From Cyclobacterium salsum (lineage in GTDB: Bacteria > Bacteroidota > Bacteroidia > Cytophagales > Cyclobacteriaceae): a stretch of 64,000 nucleotides of DNA. Below are positions 10,910-21,013 of this stretch, piece after piece; position 1 is the first letter of the stretch, and every line of letters starts with the position of its first letter. The notes beneath the pieces were generated by a model. That model saw nothing but the letters and a program-made list of their open reading frames with translations, did not search any database and was not told where the DNA came from. A program made the position numbers and the translations under genes. The stretch covers positions 218,400 to 282,399 of the forward strand of contig NZ_WNKG01000009.1 in assembly GCF_010119245.1 (NCBI RefSeq), given 5' to 3'.

Positions 10910-11569
10910 ATGAGCGACAGTTCCTTCAAAGCCTTTAAAATCAAGATAGCCATCGCTTTATCCTTGGTTTTGTTTTTAATTTTTGCAAAAAGTCTGGTCG
11001 ATAAAAGTAACGTGGATGAGTTGGAGGCTTCCTTTGTGACGGTTTATGAAGACAGATTGGTGGTTCAGGATTATATTTTTAATATCACTGAATTGCTCTT
11101 CAGGATGCGCCTGATTGTCGCCAATACAGAATCGCTGGATCAGTACCTTTCTGTAAAAAACCAGGTAATGGATTATCATGAACAGATTCTGAATATTATA
11201 TCAGATTTTGAAAAAACCCACCTCACGCCGAAGGAGTCCGAATACTTACAAGAATTTAAGAGCCTGGTCGCCGACAAGCTGGAAATTGAAAGCTACTTTA
11301 CCAATTTGGAAAAGTCCGAACAGAATTACCAAACAAGCGTGGATAAATTCAATACCGACTTTGAAAGGGTGTTTTATGACCTTCGAGAGCTGTCAAAAAT
11401 TCAGCTGAGAGAGGGCGAAAAACTCACCAATCTCAGTTACCGAATTAAAGCCCGATCTGATATATGGCTTCAATTTGAATATGCGGTGCTATTTGTACTG
11501 TTGATCATCATTAGCATGCTGATCTATTCATCCAGGGGCATCGAAAAAAAGGAAAGTTATTCGAAATAA
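10910..11569 (+). CDS. Membrane protein with periplasmic four-helix-bundle sensor, no output domain
   Basis: 219 residues: a transmembrane helix (about 10-30), some 150 residues of heptad-rich helix typical of the MCP four-helix-bundle sensor (ELLFRMRLIVANTESLDQYL ... LREGEKLTNLSYRIKAR), a second transmembrane helix (about 183-203) and a short cytoplasmic tail. In chemoreceptors and kinases this module is followed by HAMP and a signalling domain; here nothing follows. It has its own candidate promoter and lies downstream of an orphan TPR kinase, so it could deliver a signal to that kinase through the membrane. That link is inference. Confidence 0.75.
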   Translation: MSDSSFKAFKIKIAIALSLVLFLIFAKSLVDKSNVDELEASFVTVYEDRLVVQDYIFNITELLFRMRLIVANTESLDQYLSVKNQVMDYHEQILNIISDFEKTHLTPKESEYLQEFKSLVADKLEIESYFTNLEKSEQNYQTSVDKFNTDFERVFYDLRELSKIQLREGEKLTNLSYRIKARSDIWLQFEYAVLFVLLIIISMLIYSSRGIEKKESYSK

Positions 11570-11578
11570 CTTGAAACC

Positions 11579-13057
11579 CTACCTTCTATTCGCCCAGGCG
11601 GAAAGCAGAAATCCAACAAGGAAAATAACCAACGTACCAAAAACAATGGTTAGGTTAGCATGAAAAGGACTCCTGAAAGCCATGCCTTTTTCAAAGATAA
11701 CCGGCGACAAGCTCATCCAGCCAATCAGCAACACCCCTAAAACCACACCAATAGCGGCATATTTCCTTCGAATGTTTCTACCAATATAGCCCAGCAAAAA
11801 CAAGCCTAAAATACCTCCACTAAATATCGCCGACAGTGCCCACCAGGCATCCAACGCACTCTCTACTCCGTTAAAAGCGATGGCAATCAGAATGCTCAGA
11901 CAACCCATTACCAAGGATGCGATAACCAACACCTTCATTTCGGACTTTTCAGGCAGGTCCGGTGAAAGGTATTTCTTAATATGATCCGTCAAAATAATGG
12001 TTGCTGAGCTGTTAATACTGGTTGAAATGGTACTCATTCCAGCTGCAAAAATGGAAGCAATCAGCAATCCGGTCATGCCAACGGGCAGGCCATTGACAAT
12101 AAAATAGGGAAACACCTTGTCAGCATGCTCGCTCCCGCTAAAATCTTCGGGTAGCAACCCCGGCATGGCTTGGTAATAGGCAAACAAAGCCGTACCAATA
12201 AAGAAAAACAACAGGGAAACCGGCACATAAAGCAAACTGCCCAACAAAGTGGATTTCACCGCTTCCTTATCGGTTTTGGCACTAAGATAACGCTGTACAT
12301 AGTTTTGGTCCACTCCGAAATTTTGTAAATTGATAAAAAGGCCATAGATCAGAATGACCCAAAAAGTAGCTTCAGAAAGGCTAAATCCAAAACTCCCTAA
12401 ACTAAACTTATTATTTTCCGAAGCGATGGTAAAAACCTGCCCGGGACCTTCCGGCATGGAGAAAAAGATGATCCCCAAACAGGCAAGAGCACCGGAAATC
12501 AAAATGATACCCTGTATGGCATCTGTCCAGATAACGGCTTCAAAACCACCCATAATCGCATAAATCAATACGCTGATACCGGTTATCACAATGATGACCG
12601 GAATACTCCAACCAAAAAGCACATTCATAGGCAATGCCAGCAAATACATAATCGCGCCCATTCTGGCTAATTGGGTTAACAAATAACAGATGGAAGCATA
12701 GGTTCTGGCCCAACTACCAAACTTGGTTTCCAGGTAATAGTAAGCTGAGGGGCTTTTTATACCCCGATAGAGGGGTACAAAAAATTTCACGGCAAGGATA
12801 GCAGCGATGGGAATGGAAAGACTAAAAACAAACCCATTCCAGTTGGAGAGGTAAGCATTTCCAGGTAACGCAAGAAAACTGATACTGCTGACAAAAGTAG
12901 CGAATATGGACATGCCAATCGCCCAGGAAGGAAGCTTCCCTCCTCCGGTAATAAAATCATTTGAGGTCCGCTTTTTGAAATAAAAAGAGGCTCCAAACAA
13001 AACAATGGCCAGCATGTAAACTAAAAAAACAATTAAATCAATAATGGGGAGACTCAT
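11579..13057 (-). CDS. Sodium:solute symporter (SSS/SLC5 family)
   Basis: 492 residues with about 13 transmembrane helices. Family features include GGGKLPSWAIGMSIFATFVS near the N terminus (TM1-2), FGVDQNYVQRYLSAK and the GMSTISTSINSSATII stretch around TM8, where the second Na+ site sits in SLC5 transporters. It imports a small organic solute, usually a sugar or sugar acid, with Na+. Last gene of a six-gene minus-strand run; 23 bases separate it from the aldolase gene, so the substrate is probably the compound released by the BNR proteins encoded upstream. SLC5-type sialic acid transporters occur beside NanA, but identity is not proven. Confidence 0.92.
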   Translation of the reverse strand: MSLPIIDLIVFLVYMLAIVLFGASFYFKKRTSNDFITGGGKLPSWAIGMSIFATFVSSISFLALPGNAYLSNWNGFVFSLSIPIAAILAVKFFVPLYRGIKSPSAYYYLETKFGSWARTYASICYLLTQLARMGAIMYLLALPMNVLFGWSIPVIIVITGISVLIYAIMGGFEAVIWTDAIQGIILISGALACLGIIFFSMPEGPGQVFTIASENNKFSLGSFGFSLSEATFWVILIYGLFINLQNFGVDQNYVQRYLSAKTDKEAVKSTLLGSLLYVPVSLLFFFIGTALFAYYQAMPGLLPEDFSGSEHADKVFPYFIVNGLPVGMTGLLIASIFAAGMSTISTSINSSATIILTDHIKKYLSPDLPEKSEMKVLVIASLVMGCLSILIAIAFNGVESALDAWWALSAIFSGGILGLFLLGYIGRNIRRKYAAIGVVLGVLLIGWMSLSPVIFEKGMAFRSPFHANLTIVFGTLVIFLVGFLLSAWANRR

Positions 13058-13080
13058 CCTATACCTATCTTTTATATTCC

Positions 13081-14019
13081 TTATTTCGTTTGACCATAGC
13101 TATAAGCACCCAACCGGGGAAGTCTTTCTTTAATTTCCTGGAACTGCTCTTCCTCAAAAGGTGTCAGCGGAAATGCGAGGTGACCATTACCATATCCCAA
13201 CACATTCATACTTGCTTTCAAGCCTTTCAGGAAACTCGACCCGTAGCTACCCAAACCGTATATTTCTGCTGAAATTTCCATTACCAACGCTTGCAGGCGG
13301 GCCACGTCGGATAAATCACCCTTTTCTGCAGCATGAAATAGATCCACATATAATTTTGGAAACATATTCGCTCCTCCACTAACGCCACCATGTCCCCCCA
13401 TTAAAACCGAGGAGGCCAACATCTCCTCCGGTCCTACCAACAAGGTAAATTCGGGGTTGTCCCGGAAAGCATAAACCATGGCATTGAAATAAACCGCCTG
13501 GCCTGAGCTATCCTTTAACCCCAAAATATTTGAATGCCTGGAAAGTGTCAGTACCGTATCCTGGCTGAGCATGGTTTTGGTATGAGAGGGCATATTGTAA
13601 AGGTACAGTGGAAGCGGCAGCTCGTCGGCCAGCTTTTGGAAATACGTCAATACTTCCTTTTCTCCTAGTCCATAGTAATAAGGTGGTGCGGCAACGACGG
13701 CATCTGCACCAGCATCCCTGGCAACACCTGCCAACCGCAGGCTTTCATGAAACGAGGTATCAGTTACTCCCACCAATACAGGAACCCTTCCATCTACTTC
13801 CTTACAGGTGAATGAAATCAATTCCCTTCTCAACTTATAGGAAATATTGGTGCATTCCCCCGTGGTGCCCAGGATAAATATTCCATGCACTCCTCCTTCC
13901 AGTAGATGGTTGATTAGTTTGGAAGTACCCTCCGTGTCCAACTGAGTGTCATCTAAAAGTAAAGTCGCCATCGGAGGAACAATTCCCCTCAGAGGCTGCT
14001 TTTTTAAATCTCTTTGCAT
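13081..14019 (-). CDS. Dihydrodipicolinate synthase / N-acetylneuraminate lyase family aldolase
   Basis: 312 residues, the usual size of DapA/NanA class I aldolases. Visible: the carboxylate-binding GTTGE (51-55), Y141 (LYLYNMPSHT) and the Schiff-base K169 (ILGLKDSSG). The family cleaves or forms 2-keto acids: N-acetylneuraminate, 2-keto-3-deoxy sugar acids or aspartate semialdehyde adducts. Context (symporter, two BNR proteins, a sugar isomerase) points to catabolism rather than lysine synthesis. Whether the substrate is sialic acid or a 2-keto-3-deoxy acid cannot be decided from motifs. Confidence 0.9.
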   Translation of the reverse strand: MQRDLKKQPLRGIVPPMATLLLDDTQLDTEGTSKLINHLLEGGVHGIFILGTTGECTNISYKLRRELISFTCKEVDGRVPVLVGVTDTSFHESLRLAGVARDAGADAVVAAPPYYYGLGEKEVLTYFQKLADELPLPLYLYNMPSHTKTMLSQDTVLTLSRHSNILGLKDSSGQAVYFNAMVYAFRDNPEFTLLVGPEEMLASSVLMGGHGGVSGGANMFPKLYVDLFHAAEKGDLSDVARLQALVMEISAEIYGLGSYGSSFLKGLKASMNVLGYGNGHLAFPLTPFEEEQFQEIKERLPRLGAYSYGQTK

Positions 14020-14083
14020 GTTTTGTGTTTAGTACTGAATGTATCTGGATAAGCGAAAAACTAAAATGCCCTGGAAACTGAAA

Positions 14084-15268
14084 TTAAATTTTCGCAGGAT
14101 CGATAACCACATATTTTACGGATATCCGGTCATACGTATAGGTAATATGTACCTTCCCATCGGTACTTTGGATTATCGCCGGGTAGCTGTAGCCAGCATT
14201 GTTGGGTTCATTTTCCAGCGTCATGAACGGATTCCAGGTTTTTCCGTCATCGGAAATGGCCAGGTTTAGAATGTTTCTGCCTTTGGGCTCCTCACCTTCC
14301 TTCGTACTGTGATTGTACACCAAAAGGTGTCGACCATCAGCCAGGGTCACGGCATCGGTCCCGGAATTAGGATTAGGCAGGGAAGTGGCTGCCATTTCCG
14401 ACCAGCTTTGCCCCTGATCATCCGACCAGCTCTCGGCAATTACATCCTGCCGGGTCCTGCACAGCATCTGCAGCCTGCCATCTTCGTGAGTCAATACGCT
14501 AGGTTGTATGGCATCAAAGGTTTCCCCGTCATTAATTGGCCCTACTACCTGCCAGGTCTCCCCGTGGTCTTTGCTGATTTCAAAATGTACCTGCCAGAAA
14601 ACATCCCCATCCCGCTCTCTCTCAATACTGGAGGGGCTGATGATGGTGCCGTCCGGTAATTGTACCGGTTTGTTTTTTACCGGACCCAACAGGGGCCCTA
14701 TAGCAGGATCCTCACCCAATTTAACCTGATCGGACCAGGTTTTTCCATTGTCTTCGGAAGTGATCAGCATGCCCCACCATTCTCTGGGGTTGGGACCTAC
14801 CTTGTAAAATAACATCAAAGGCCCTTCTTGCGGCTGGAAAAGGACCGGATTCCAGCATGGATACCGTAGGGTATCATTCTGAACCCCATTGACCACCTCT
14901 TCCGGCCAGGTCCACTCCCCATTTTCCAGGTGACTCACCCGAATACCCACATCGGGATTTCGCTCATGGGTCCCGGAAAAAAAGGCAGCTACAATACCAT
15001 CCTCCGTTTCCACCAATGTGGAGGCATGCACCTGTGGAGTCGGTCTGTCATCCAGCGGATAGATCAACTCCGCATGTAACAGTGCTCCTTCTCCTACCGT
15101 TGCTTTCTCTGGCAAATAATAGTTGCCGGTGATGTCATTTGGTTTTTTGGCATCCTGATTATCGGATTGGGAGCTACTTTCTCCTCCCCCGCCACAGCCA
15201 ACGAATGTCAGGGCTGTAAACACAAGTCCTGCAACCGGTGCGTAATTCAATTTTGTTCTATTCCACAT
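14084..15268 (-). CDS. BNR/Asp-box sialidase-like lipoprotein
   Basis: 394 residues. Lipoprotein signal with lipobox FVGC (C25) followed by a glycine/serine linker, consistent with surface anchoring. Asp-boxes of the S-x-D-x-G-x-T-W type occur at least four times ([32 protein letters not shown]), giving a six-bladed sialidase propeller. It belongs to the broad exo-alpha-sialidase-like superfamily, whose members also include enzymes on other sugars, so the glycosidic substrate is open. The gene overlaps the end of the isomerase gene by 22 bases, strong evidence for one transcript. Confidence 0.85.
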   Translation of the reverse strand: MWNRTKLNYAPVAGLVFTALTFVGCGGGGESSSQSDNQDAKKPNDITGNYYLPEKATVGEGALLHAELIYPLDDRPTPQVHASTLVETEDGIVAAFFSGTHERNPDVGIRVSHLENGEWTWPEEVVNGVQNDTLRYPCWNPVLFQPQEGPLMLFYKVGPNPREWWGMLITSEDNGKTWSDQVKLGEDPAIGPLLGPVKNKPVQLPDGTIISPSSIERERDGDVFWQVHFEISKDHGETWQVVGPINDGETFDAIQPSVLTHEDGRLQMLCRTRQDVIAESWSDDQGQSWSEMAATSLPNPNSGTDAVTLADGRHLLVYNHSTKEGEEPKGRNILNLAISDDGKTWNPFMTLENEPNNAGYSYPAIIQSTDGKVHITYTYDRISVKYVVIDPAKI

Positions 15269-16854
15269 AATGCTGTTTTTATTCCTAATTCTTCCATTGC
15301 GGCAGCCTTTGCCATACAGGCCGCTTTTGCTTCTTCTTTAGTGGGGGCATACACCACCTGTATATGATTGGCTTTGTGTCTGCCCATCATTTGATCCCGG
15401 CTAACTCCATCCAATACCCCATGCATGATGGGCCATTGGGGCGTGGTCATTTCCCACCTTCTTTGGGTTTCTGCTGCGGGCAATTCCACTACTTTTCCAG
15501 TTCCCAAATCGCAGTGCAGCCGGTCATTCATGATATACACCCTGCTCCATACGATGTGGCCCGGCTTGCTGATCCCTTTGAGACTCCCACCTCCCAGGTG
15601 AAAGTACATGGGAGGCTGGCGTTCGCTACTCGCTCCCCGGTACCCATCGATAAAATGGGAGGCCGGAGCAGCGCCCGAGATCAAAAATACCCAAACAAAT
15701 TCATCTTTGCCGTCAATGGTGTATTCTTCTCCATATCTCAAGTCATGCAAGGTATTATCGCCTTCCAACCCCAATTTTTCCCAAAGCCGGTAAGTAAGCA
15801 GGCTATCTAATCCGGCACATTCGTCTACCTCATTAAAATGGGGCAGGGCCTTTCCGGATATGATTTCCCGGCCGTCCTTAGTGAATACGGGAGGTCTTTC
15901 AGTCGTATTCAGAAGTCCCTCTGCCAGATCACTGGCAGGAGCTAGATCCTTTAGTCCTTGCTGGTATTGAATGCCAATCGTATCGCAACCAAATTCATCA
16001 GCCAGCCGCAGGGCGGCAATATACATCTTACATTGTTCAAGCGTCTGCTCCCGGGTTAATTCTGATTTCGGATCGGTTCCCCAGGAAAAAGTCATTCCCC
16101 GGTCTAAAAGCCAATCCAATACTGCGTTTGCCTCCATTTCCGTCACGGTTTTCATCGCTGCATATAAGGTGGATTGGCTCAATCGCTCCTTGAAAATTCC
16201 CGTAGCATGTAACAAATGATCCGGTATGATGGCATTGAACATGCCCATACAGCCCTCATCAAACACCCCCATGATGGCTTTTCTTTGTTTAAACTCCCGG
16301 GCAAAAAGACGGCCTGTTTCCAGTGCTTGTGCCGAAACTGAAGACGAGGGGTCAAAATCTTTTACGTGACGGATATCGTGCACCACGTTTCCGGAATGAA
16401 TCCATTCCTTCAGCCCCTTAAGAAAAAAATTATCCGTGAAGTCCCTACTCCATAGCGTGGAATAAGAAACCCCTGCTTTCGTTAGCGAACCGTTTAGATT
16501 CAGCATACCCACCAGGCCAGGCCATTGCCCCTCCCAATTGGCCACTGTCAAGATCGGCCCCTTATGCGTGGTGAGTCCGGCTAATACGTGATGTGAATAT
16601 TGCCAAACGCTTTCCGCCACGACCAGTGGCTTTCCGGGATCCAGTTCCCGAAAGACCTGCATGCCCATTTTCTGGGAATCAATGAAACCATGCTTTTTGC
16701 TTTCATCGTATGGGTGGGCACGGATTACCGTAACCCCCAGGTCGCTGAAAACCCTATTTAGGCGGGATTCCATGGCTTCCTGTGCCTGCCAACAGGTTTG
16801 GTTGGCAGATAATCTCAAATCCCCACTTGCAATCAGGTAAACTTCTTGTATCAT
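15247..16854 (-). CDS. L-fucose/L-arabinose isomerase family protein
   Basis: 535 residues. The sequence resembles the fucose/arabinose isomerase fold: [20 protein letters not shown] (about 130-150), the [13 protein letters not shown] stretch where a metal ligand Glu/Asp is expected, and a C-terminal domain with HLGGGSLKG. Such enzymes interconvert aldoses and ketoses with a divalent metal. No signal peptide; cytoplasmic. It sits in the middle of an operon with BNR proteins, aldolase and a Na+ symporter, so it probably processes the imported sugar. The subfamily is not one I can tie to a known substrate. Confidence 0.72.
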   Translation of the reverse strand: MIQEVYLIASGDLRLSANQTCWQAQEAMESRLNRVFSDLGVTVIRAHPYDESKKHGFIDSQKMGMQVFRELDPGKPLVVAESVWQYSHHVLAGLTTHKGPILTVANWEGQWPGLVGMLNLNGSLTKAGVSYSTLWSRDFTDNFFLKGLKEWIHSGNVVHDIRHVKDFDPSSSVSAQALETGRLFAREFKQRKAIMGVFDEGCMGMFNAIIPDHLLHATGIFKERLSQSTLYAAMKTVTEMEANAVLDWLLDRGMTFSWGTDPKSELTREQTLEQCKMYIAALRLADEFGCDTIGIQYQQGLKDLAPASDLAEGLLNTTERPPVFTKDGREIISGKALPHFNEVDECAGLDSLLTYRLWEKLGLEGDNTLHDLRYGEEYTIDGKDEFVWVFLISGAAPASHFIDGYRGASSERQPPMYFHLGGGSLKGISKPGHIVWSRVYIMNDRLHCDLGTGKVVELPAAETQRRWEMTTPQWPIMHGVLDGVSRDQMMGRHKANHIQVVYAPTKEEAKAACMAKAAAMEELGIKTALCGIEQN

Positions 16855-17000
16855 TATCCCCTGGTATTTTAGGTTTTGCTGGTTACTATTATTTTTTTGG
16901 CTGGCAAAGCGGCATTTGTAGGCTTCGCCTGTAAAGTACTACTTTGATTTCTTTCAATCAGGCCCATTCATGATCAAAAAAAATACAGCCGGGCGTTCCT

Positions 17001-18221
17001 TTATTTAAATGGGTTTTCATACCAGATGACACCCAGCCCCCTTTTAGATCCATCCTCGGCTGTTTCTTCCGAGGTCACTATATCCAAATCTCCGTCTCCG
17101 TCCAGGTCGATCAGGGAAACAAAATCGTATTTGACTCCTTCCGGTCCACTGATATCTATTACACCTGGGAAAGTACCCTGATAATCCATCAATGCGACGA
17201 TTCCGGATTTCCCCAATGCTCCCTCAAAAGAGGCTACTAAATCCATATTCCCGTCCTGGTCCACATCTGCAACAAGTGCTGATTTACCTCGGGTTCCCGA
17301 TCCCTCCGGGTACGGAATCAAGTCCCGATCCCAGCGGTCTCCCCGCCGCTGAAACAGAACCCAACCCCTGAGTAAGTCTGGTACGATCAGGTCAGGCAGC
17401 TCCCCGGCACCATTTCCAATTATTCCTAAAAACATGGGTTCTCCCTCCTCCAGGCCCAATAAATGGGATTCCCATTGCTTTTCAAGCCCTTGTTTACCCG
17501 GATTTTCCAACCAGCGCAATCCGCGAAGTTCTCCCTTTCGATCGGTGATCAAAAGGTCTTTTCTACCATCCCCGTTCATATCCAGGAGTTCTATGGACAT
17601 AATCCAGCCGGCGGCCGAAATTTCGTGGTAGACCCATTCCGAAACCTTTCGCGGATCCTCCGGTGCCTGCAGCCAGCCGATGGTTCCGTCAGGATCTTTG
17701 GAACCTACTACCAGGTCAGGCCCGTATTTCCCATCCATATCCACCGCTCTTCCAAACATCCACCGGGTTTTTCCAATGGTCGCCGGAATATCCTCCGATT
17801 TCCAGGCGTTGGGATTGAGGTAGTCAGCAGGATTACCGGGTGCCCAATGGATGGTGATCCGCTGGTGAGCTCCTTCCGAAAACGTTACCAAGTCCATTTG
17901 CTTGTCACCGTCCAGGTCTACAGCAAAAGCATCCTCCACATCCGGTGAAGGTACTTCCAGGAAGGGCCAGGGTTTCCTGGGATCATCCGGCTGGATATAC
18001 AACCTGGATACAGCTCCTTCTTCCCAACCCACTACTAAATCCATTTTTCCATCGCCGTTTACATCAGCGATTTTGGTGCCATCGGCCCCCAGTGAATTGT
18101 CATCAATGGTATGCCGTTTCCAAGGTTCTTTGTTCAGGAAAGTAGCATCCTGCCGGGCGATCGATGGGGAAAAAACAAGGTCTTGCATGAAAAGAAGGCC
18201 GATAAAAAGTATCATTTTCAT
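17001..18221 (-). CDS. FG-GAP/VCBS repeat exported protein
   Basis: 406 residues with signal peptide (to about SIARQ). Several VCBS/FG-GAP repeats with calcium-binding D-x-D-x-D-G motifs: DVNGDGKMDLVVG, DMNGDGRKDLLIT, DVDQDGNMDLVAS, DLDGDGDLDIVTS. The fold is an integrin-like seven-bladed propeller outside the cytoplasm. Such proteins in Bacteroidota carbohydrate loci are thought to bind or present glycans; some are lyases. It lies between the isomerase gene and the second sialidase-like gene in the same operon. Confidence 0.85.
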   Translation of the reverse strand: MKMILFIGLLFMQDLVFSPSIARQDATFLNKEPWKRHTIDDNSLGADGTKIADVNGDGKMDLVVGWEEGAVSRLYIQPDDPRKPWPFLEVPSPDVEDAFAVDLDGDKQMDLVTFSEGAHQRITIHWAPGNPADYLNPNAWKSEDIPATIGKTRWMFGRAVDMDGKYGPDLVVGSKDPDGTIGWLQAPEDPRKVSEWVYHEISAAGWIMSIELLDMNGDGRKDLLITDRKGELRGLRWLENPGKQGLEKQWESHLLGLEEGEPMFLGIIGNGAGELPDLIVPDLLRGWVLFQRRGDRWDRDLIPYPEGSGTRGKSALVADVDQDGNMDLVASFEGALGKSGIVALMDYQGTFPGVIDISGPEGVKYDFVSLIDLDGDGDLDIVTSEETAEDGSKRGLGVIWYENPFK

Positions 18222-18273
18222 AGTTGTCTTTTTATTTTCAATTTTTGTTTCAGAAAAACAATAGCACTAAACC

Positions 18274-19434
18274 TCATTCTCCTTTGAGTTTGCTGCTGAT
18301 GGTTTTTCTATCCCTGGCGATTTCAACCATTTTCTCATCGTAAGCACTGTGCCAAATAGCTTCTTCAGTAAAAGTAGCAAGTAAAATCTCCCTGTCTCCG
18401 GTCCTGTCCCTATCGTACACAATGTGTAATGTACCATCTTCTGTCTCTTGCCCATCCGGATAGGAAACTCCTTCCCTCTGGTCAAGTAATAGTCCTCTGG
18501 ACCAGGTAAGGCCATCGTCGCTCGAAACAAACGCCATTAGGTGAGACCGACCGGTACGCATGCTGAGCGGTCCGTGCTTTACGAGTAGTAAATTACCTGA
18601 GTGAAGTCGCCGTATAAAAAACCGGGCACTGGGATGCGCAAACAAGGAAGGTTGTAATGGAGACCAGGTTTCACCTTGGTCAGATGAAAAACTTTCACCG
18701 ATCCCATAATTGGTTCGGATCAATGCCCAAATTGTTCCATCCTTTTTTTCCACAAACATATGCTCATCATACACCCGGTTTTCCCGGGGCACCTGAATGG
18801 CTCCCTTTACCTCCCAGGTTTTTCCCTGATCCCTGGAAACCACCATACGGGCACTGTGATCCGTTAGCCTCCAGGTCGAGGCGGGCAAGGCCCATTCCCC
18901 GCTACTCAATACCGTCGGCTTACACATCATGATGCCATCTGTCAGCCGCTTTGGATCGGACCATTTAACTCCCGGTTCGGAATCCCCATCGGAAGTCATT
19001 GCCCATACACCTGCCTCGGTTCCATTCATGCCGATGGTTTGGGCCCAAAACACCCATAATTTACCCGTAGGATCTATCCAAACTTCCGGATCAAAGGCCC
19101 GCACCGGACCCGCACCATCCGGATCTATTGCCAATACCTCTTCCCAGGTTTCACCTGCATCGAGGCTTTGGGCCAGGACGACATAATTATTCTCATCTTC
19201 TCCCGGGCTTGTTCCGGCATACCAAACGGACCACATTCGTTGCCCGTCCTTACTCACTGCCAGACTGGGAATGCCCGTAAACTTTCGGTTTTGAAGCTGA
19301 TGCCCGGATGTATATTGCCTTTTCATAAGCACCTCGGGTGGATTTAAAAAAGTACGGTCCTCCTGTGCCTTTAAAGGGTTGATCAAAAAAGTTCCTAGTA
19401 ATATCGCATTTAAAAGGGCAACAACTGGTTTCAT
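18274..19434 (-). CDS. Exported BNR/Asp-box sialidase-like protein
   Basis: 386 residues with signal peptide (to about LKAQ). Begins the mature part with TGIPSLAVSKDGQ, similar to the RIP-type start of GH33 sialidases but with Gly instead of the Arg of the arginine triad. Asp-boxes: SLDAGETW, SRDQGKTW, SSDQGETW, SSDDGLTW. First gene of the six-gene minus-strand operon, divergent from a Gfo/Idh/MocA gene. Likely an exo-acting glycosidase on an unknown sugar; the weak arginine triad makes true sialidase activity uncertain. Confidence 0.85.
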   Translation of the reverse strand: MKPVVALLNAILLGTFLINPLKAQEDRTFLNPPEVLMKRQYTSGHQLQNRKFTGIPSLAVSKDGQRMWSVWYAGTSPGEDENNYVVLAQSLDAGETWEEVLAIDPDGAGPVRAFDPEVWIDPTGKLWVFWAQTIGMNGTEAGVWAMTSDGDSEPGVKWSDPKRLTDGIMMCKPTVLSSGEWALPASTWRLTDHSARMVVSRDQGKTWEVKGAIQVPRENRVYDEHMFVEKKDGTIWALIRTNYGIGESFSSDQGETWSPLQPSLFAHPSARFFIRRLHSGNLLLVKHGPLSMRTGRSHLMAFVSSDDGLTWSRGLLLDQREGVSYPDGQETEDGTLHIVYDRDRTGDREILLATFTEEAIWHSAYDEKMVEIARDRKTISSKLKGE

Positions 19435-19588
19435 TGTGGGTTTATTCGGTGGTTTGGTGTAAAATACATTAAGATTTTACGCTTTAAAAGAAAATCTACT
19501 TAAATGTACCCAATCCATGCAAAAACCCTTTCTCTGAGGGATTATTTTTATATATTGAAGGCTTAATGTGGATAAACCTAAAATTTCA

Positions 19589-20956
19589 ATGAAGCCTTTA
19601 AAACTTAACAGAAGAAAATTTATCAAAGGAGGTACCGCACTGATGGCACTAAGCAGCGTTGGGGTGCAGGCCATGCCCTGGTCGGATCGAAAAGTCCCGT
19701 ACAACGTCGGCCTGATCGGCACCGGCTGGTACGGTAAAAGTGATTTGTTCCGGCTAATTCAAGTGGCAGAAGTGGAAGTAATTGCTCTCGCCGATCCTGA
19801 CCAGAACTTATTGGATGAAGCGGGAAAACTCGTCAGTCAGCGACAAAAGTCTGGCAATACCCCTAAAAAATACACGCATTACCGGCAGATGCTGGAGGAA
19901 AACGAGCTGGACATTGTGTTGGTAGGAAGTCCTGATCACTGGCATGCGCTGCAGGCCATCGATTCCATACAGGCGGGAGCCCACGTATACCTGCAAAAAC
20001 CCATCAGCGTGGATGTCATTGAAGGCGAAGCAATCCTTGCTGCTGCCCGTAAACACAATAAAGTAGTTCAGATTGGTACTCAGCGAAGAAGCACCCCTCA
20101 CCTGGTGGAGGCTAAAAAAAATATTGTAGACAAAGGTTTGTTAGGAAAGGTTTCTCATGCTGAAATGTGCTGCTATTACCACATGCGGGCCAATGGCGAT
20201 CCGGAGGTAGAACCTGTTCCGGATTTTTTTGATTATGACCTATGGGTAGGCCCTGGACCGATGCGTCCTTTTGACGGTCTTCCTCACCGTCGCTGGTGGC
20301 GAACCATGATGGAATACAGCAACGGGATCACCGGTGACATGTGTGTACACATGTTTGATGCAGTGCGGTGGACTCTGGGTTTGGGATGGCCCAAAAGCGT
20401 TTTTGCTACCGGGGGGATCTACGTGCAAAAAGGCGGAAAATCCACCATTGCCGATACCCAGACCGCCACATTCCATTACGATGAGCTGGATTGCGTCTGG
20501 ACCCACCGGTCCTGGGGAACCCCACAGGATCCTGAATATCCCTGGGCTTACAAGATTTATGGTGATAAGGGTACGCTCAAAGCATCCGTCACCAAATACG
20601 AATTCGTTCCACACGGAGGGGATGAAATCATCAAAGGTGATGTTGTGTACGAAAGGGAGGAATACCCCGAAGACCTGAACGAAAAAGACATAGAACTTCA
20701 TGCAGCCCCGGCCACCAGAGATCATATGCGGGATTTTCTCCGAGCTATTGAACAAGGTGGAAGGCCTGTTGCCGACATAGAAGAAGGTCATATTTCTACA
20801 GCCAGCTGTATCATGGCCAACATGTCCATGGCCTTGGGCAGACCGTTGGTCTACGATCCCGAAAAAAGAATTATCGTCAATGATGAAGAAGCTACCCGAC
20901 TACTGAGAAGACCCTACCGAGCTCCTTTTCAGCATCCGGATCCCAATTTTGTTTAA
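19589..20956 (+). CDS. Gfo/Idh/MocA family oxidoreductase, exported
   Basis: 455 residues from ATG 19589; a GTG at 19568 would add seven residues. Twin-arginine-type leader (LNRRKFIKGG ... GVQA). Rossmann motif GLIGTGWYGKSD, then HVYLQKPIS with the conserved lysine-proline of the family, and HMRANGD/GDMCVHMFDAVRW in the C-terminal domain. Uses bound NAD(P) to oxidise or epimerise a sugar or inositol-like substrate; export through Tat with its cofactor is common in this group. A clan GH-A-like hydrolase gene follows after a hairpin terminator, and the sialidase-like operon diverges upstream. Confidence 0.92.
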   Translation: MKPLKLNRRKFIKGGTALMALSSVGVQAMPWSDRKVPYNVGLIGTGWYGKSDLFRLIQVAEVEVIALADPDQNLLDEAGKLVSQRQKSGNTPKKYTHYRQMLEENELDIVLVGSPDHWHALQAIDSIQAGAHVYLQKPISVDVIEGEAILAAARKHNKVVQIGTQRRSTPHLVEAKKNIVDKGLLGKVSHAEMCCYYHMRANGDPEVEPVPDFFDYDLWVGPGPMRPFDGLPHRRWWRTMMEYSNGITGDMCVHMFDAVRWTLGLGWPKSVFATGGIYVQKGGKSTIADTQTATFHYDELDCVWTHRSWGTPQDPEYPWAYKIYGDKGTLKASVTKYEFVPHGGDEIIKGDVVYEREEYPEDLNEKDIELHAAPATRDHMRDFLRAIEQGGRPVADIEEGHISTASCIMANMSMALGRPLVYDPEKRIIVNDEEATRLLRRPYRAPFQHPDPNFV

Positions 20957-20994
20957 AAAGAAAGGCCTGTTCCCTGTGGACGGGCCTTTCTTTT
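20957..20994 (+). terminator. Rho-independent terminator after the oxidoreductase gene
   Basis: GAAAGGCC pairs with GGCCTTTC across a 15-base loop, flanked by A and T runs, directly after the stop codon at 20956. Confidence 0.75.
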
Positions 20995-21013
20995 CCACCT
21001 CAATCAAAAACCC

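Noticed and set aside
20240..20791. 183-residue minus-strand frame inside the Gfo/Idh/MocA gene
   Set aside because: Lies fully inside a gene with clear NAD-binding and catalytic motifs; no independent support.
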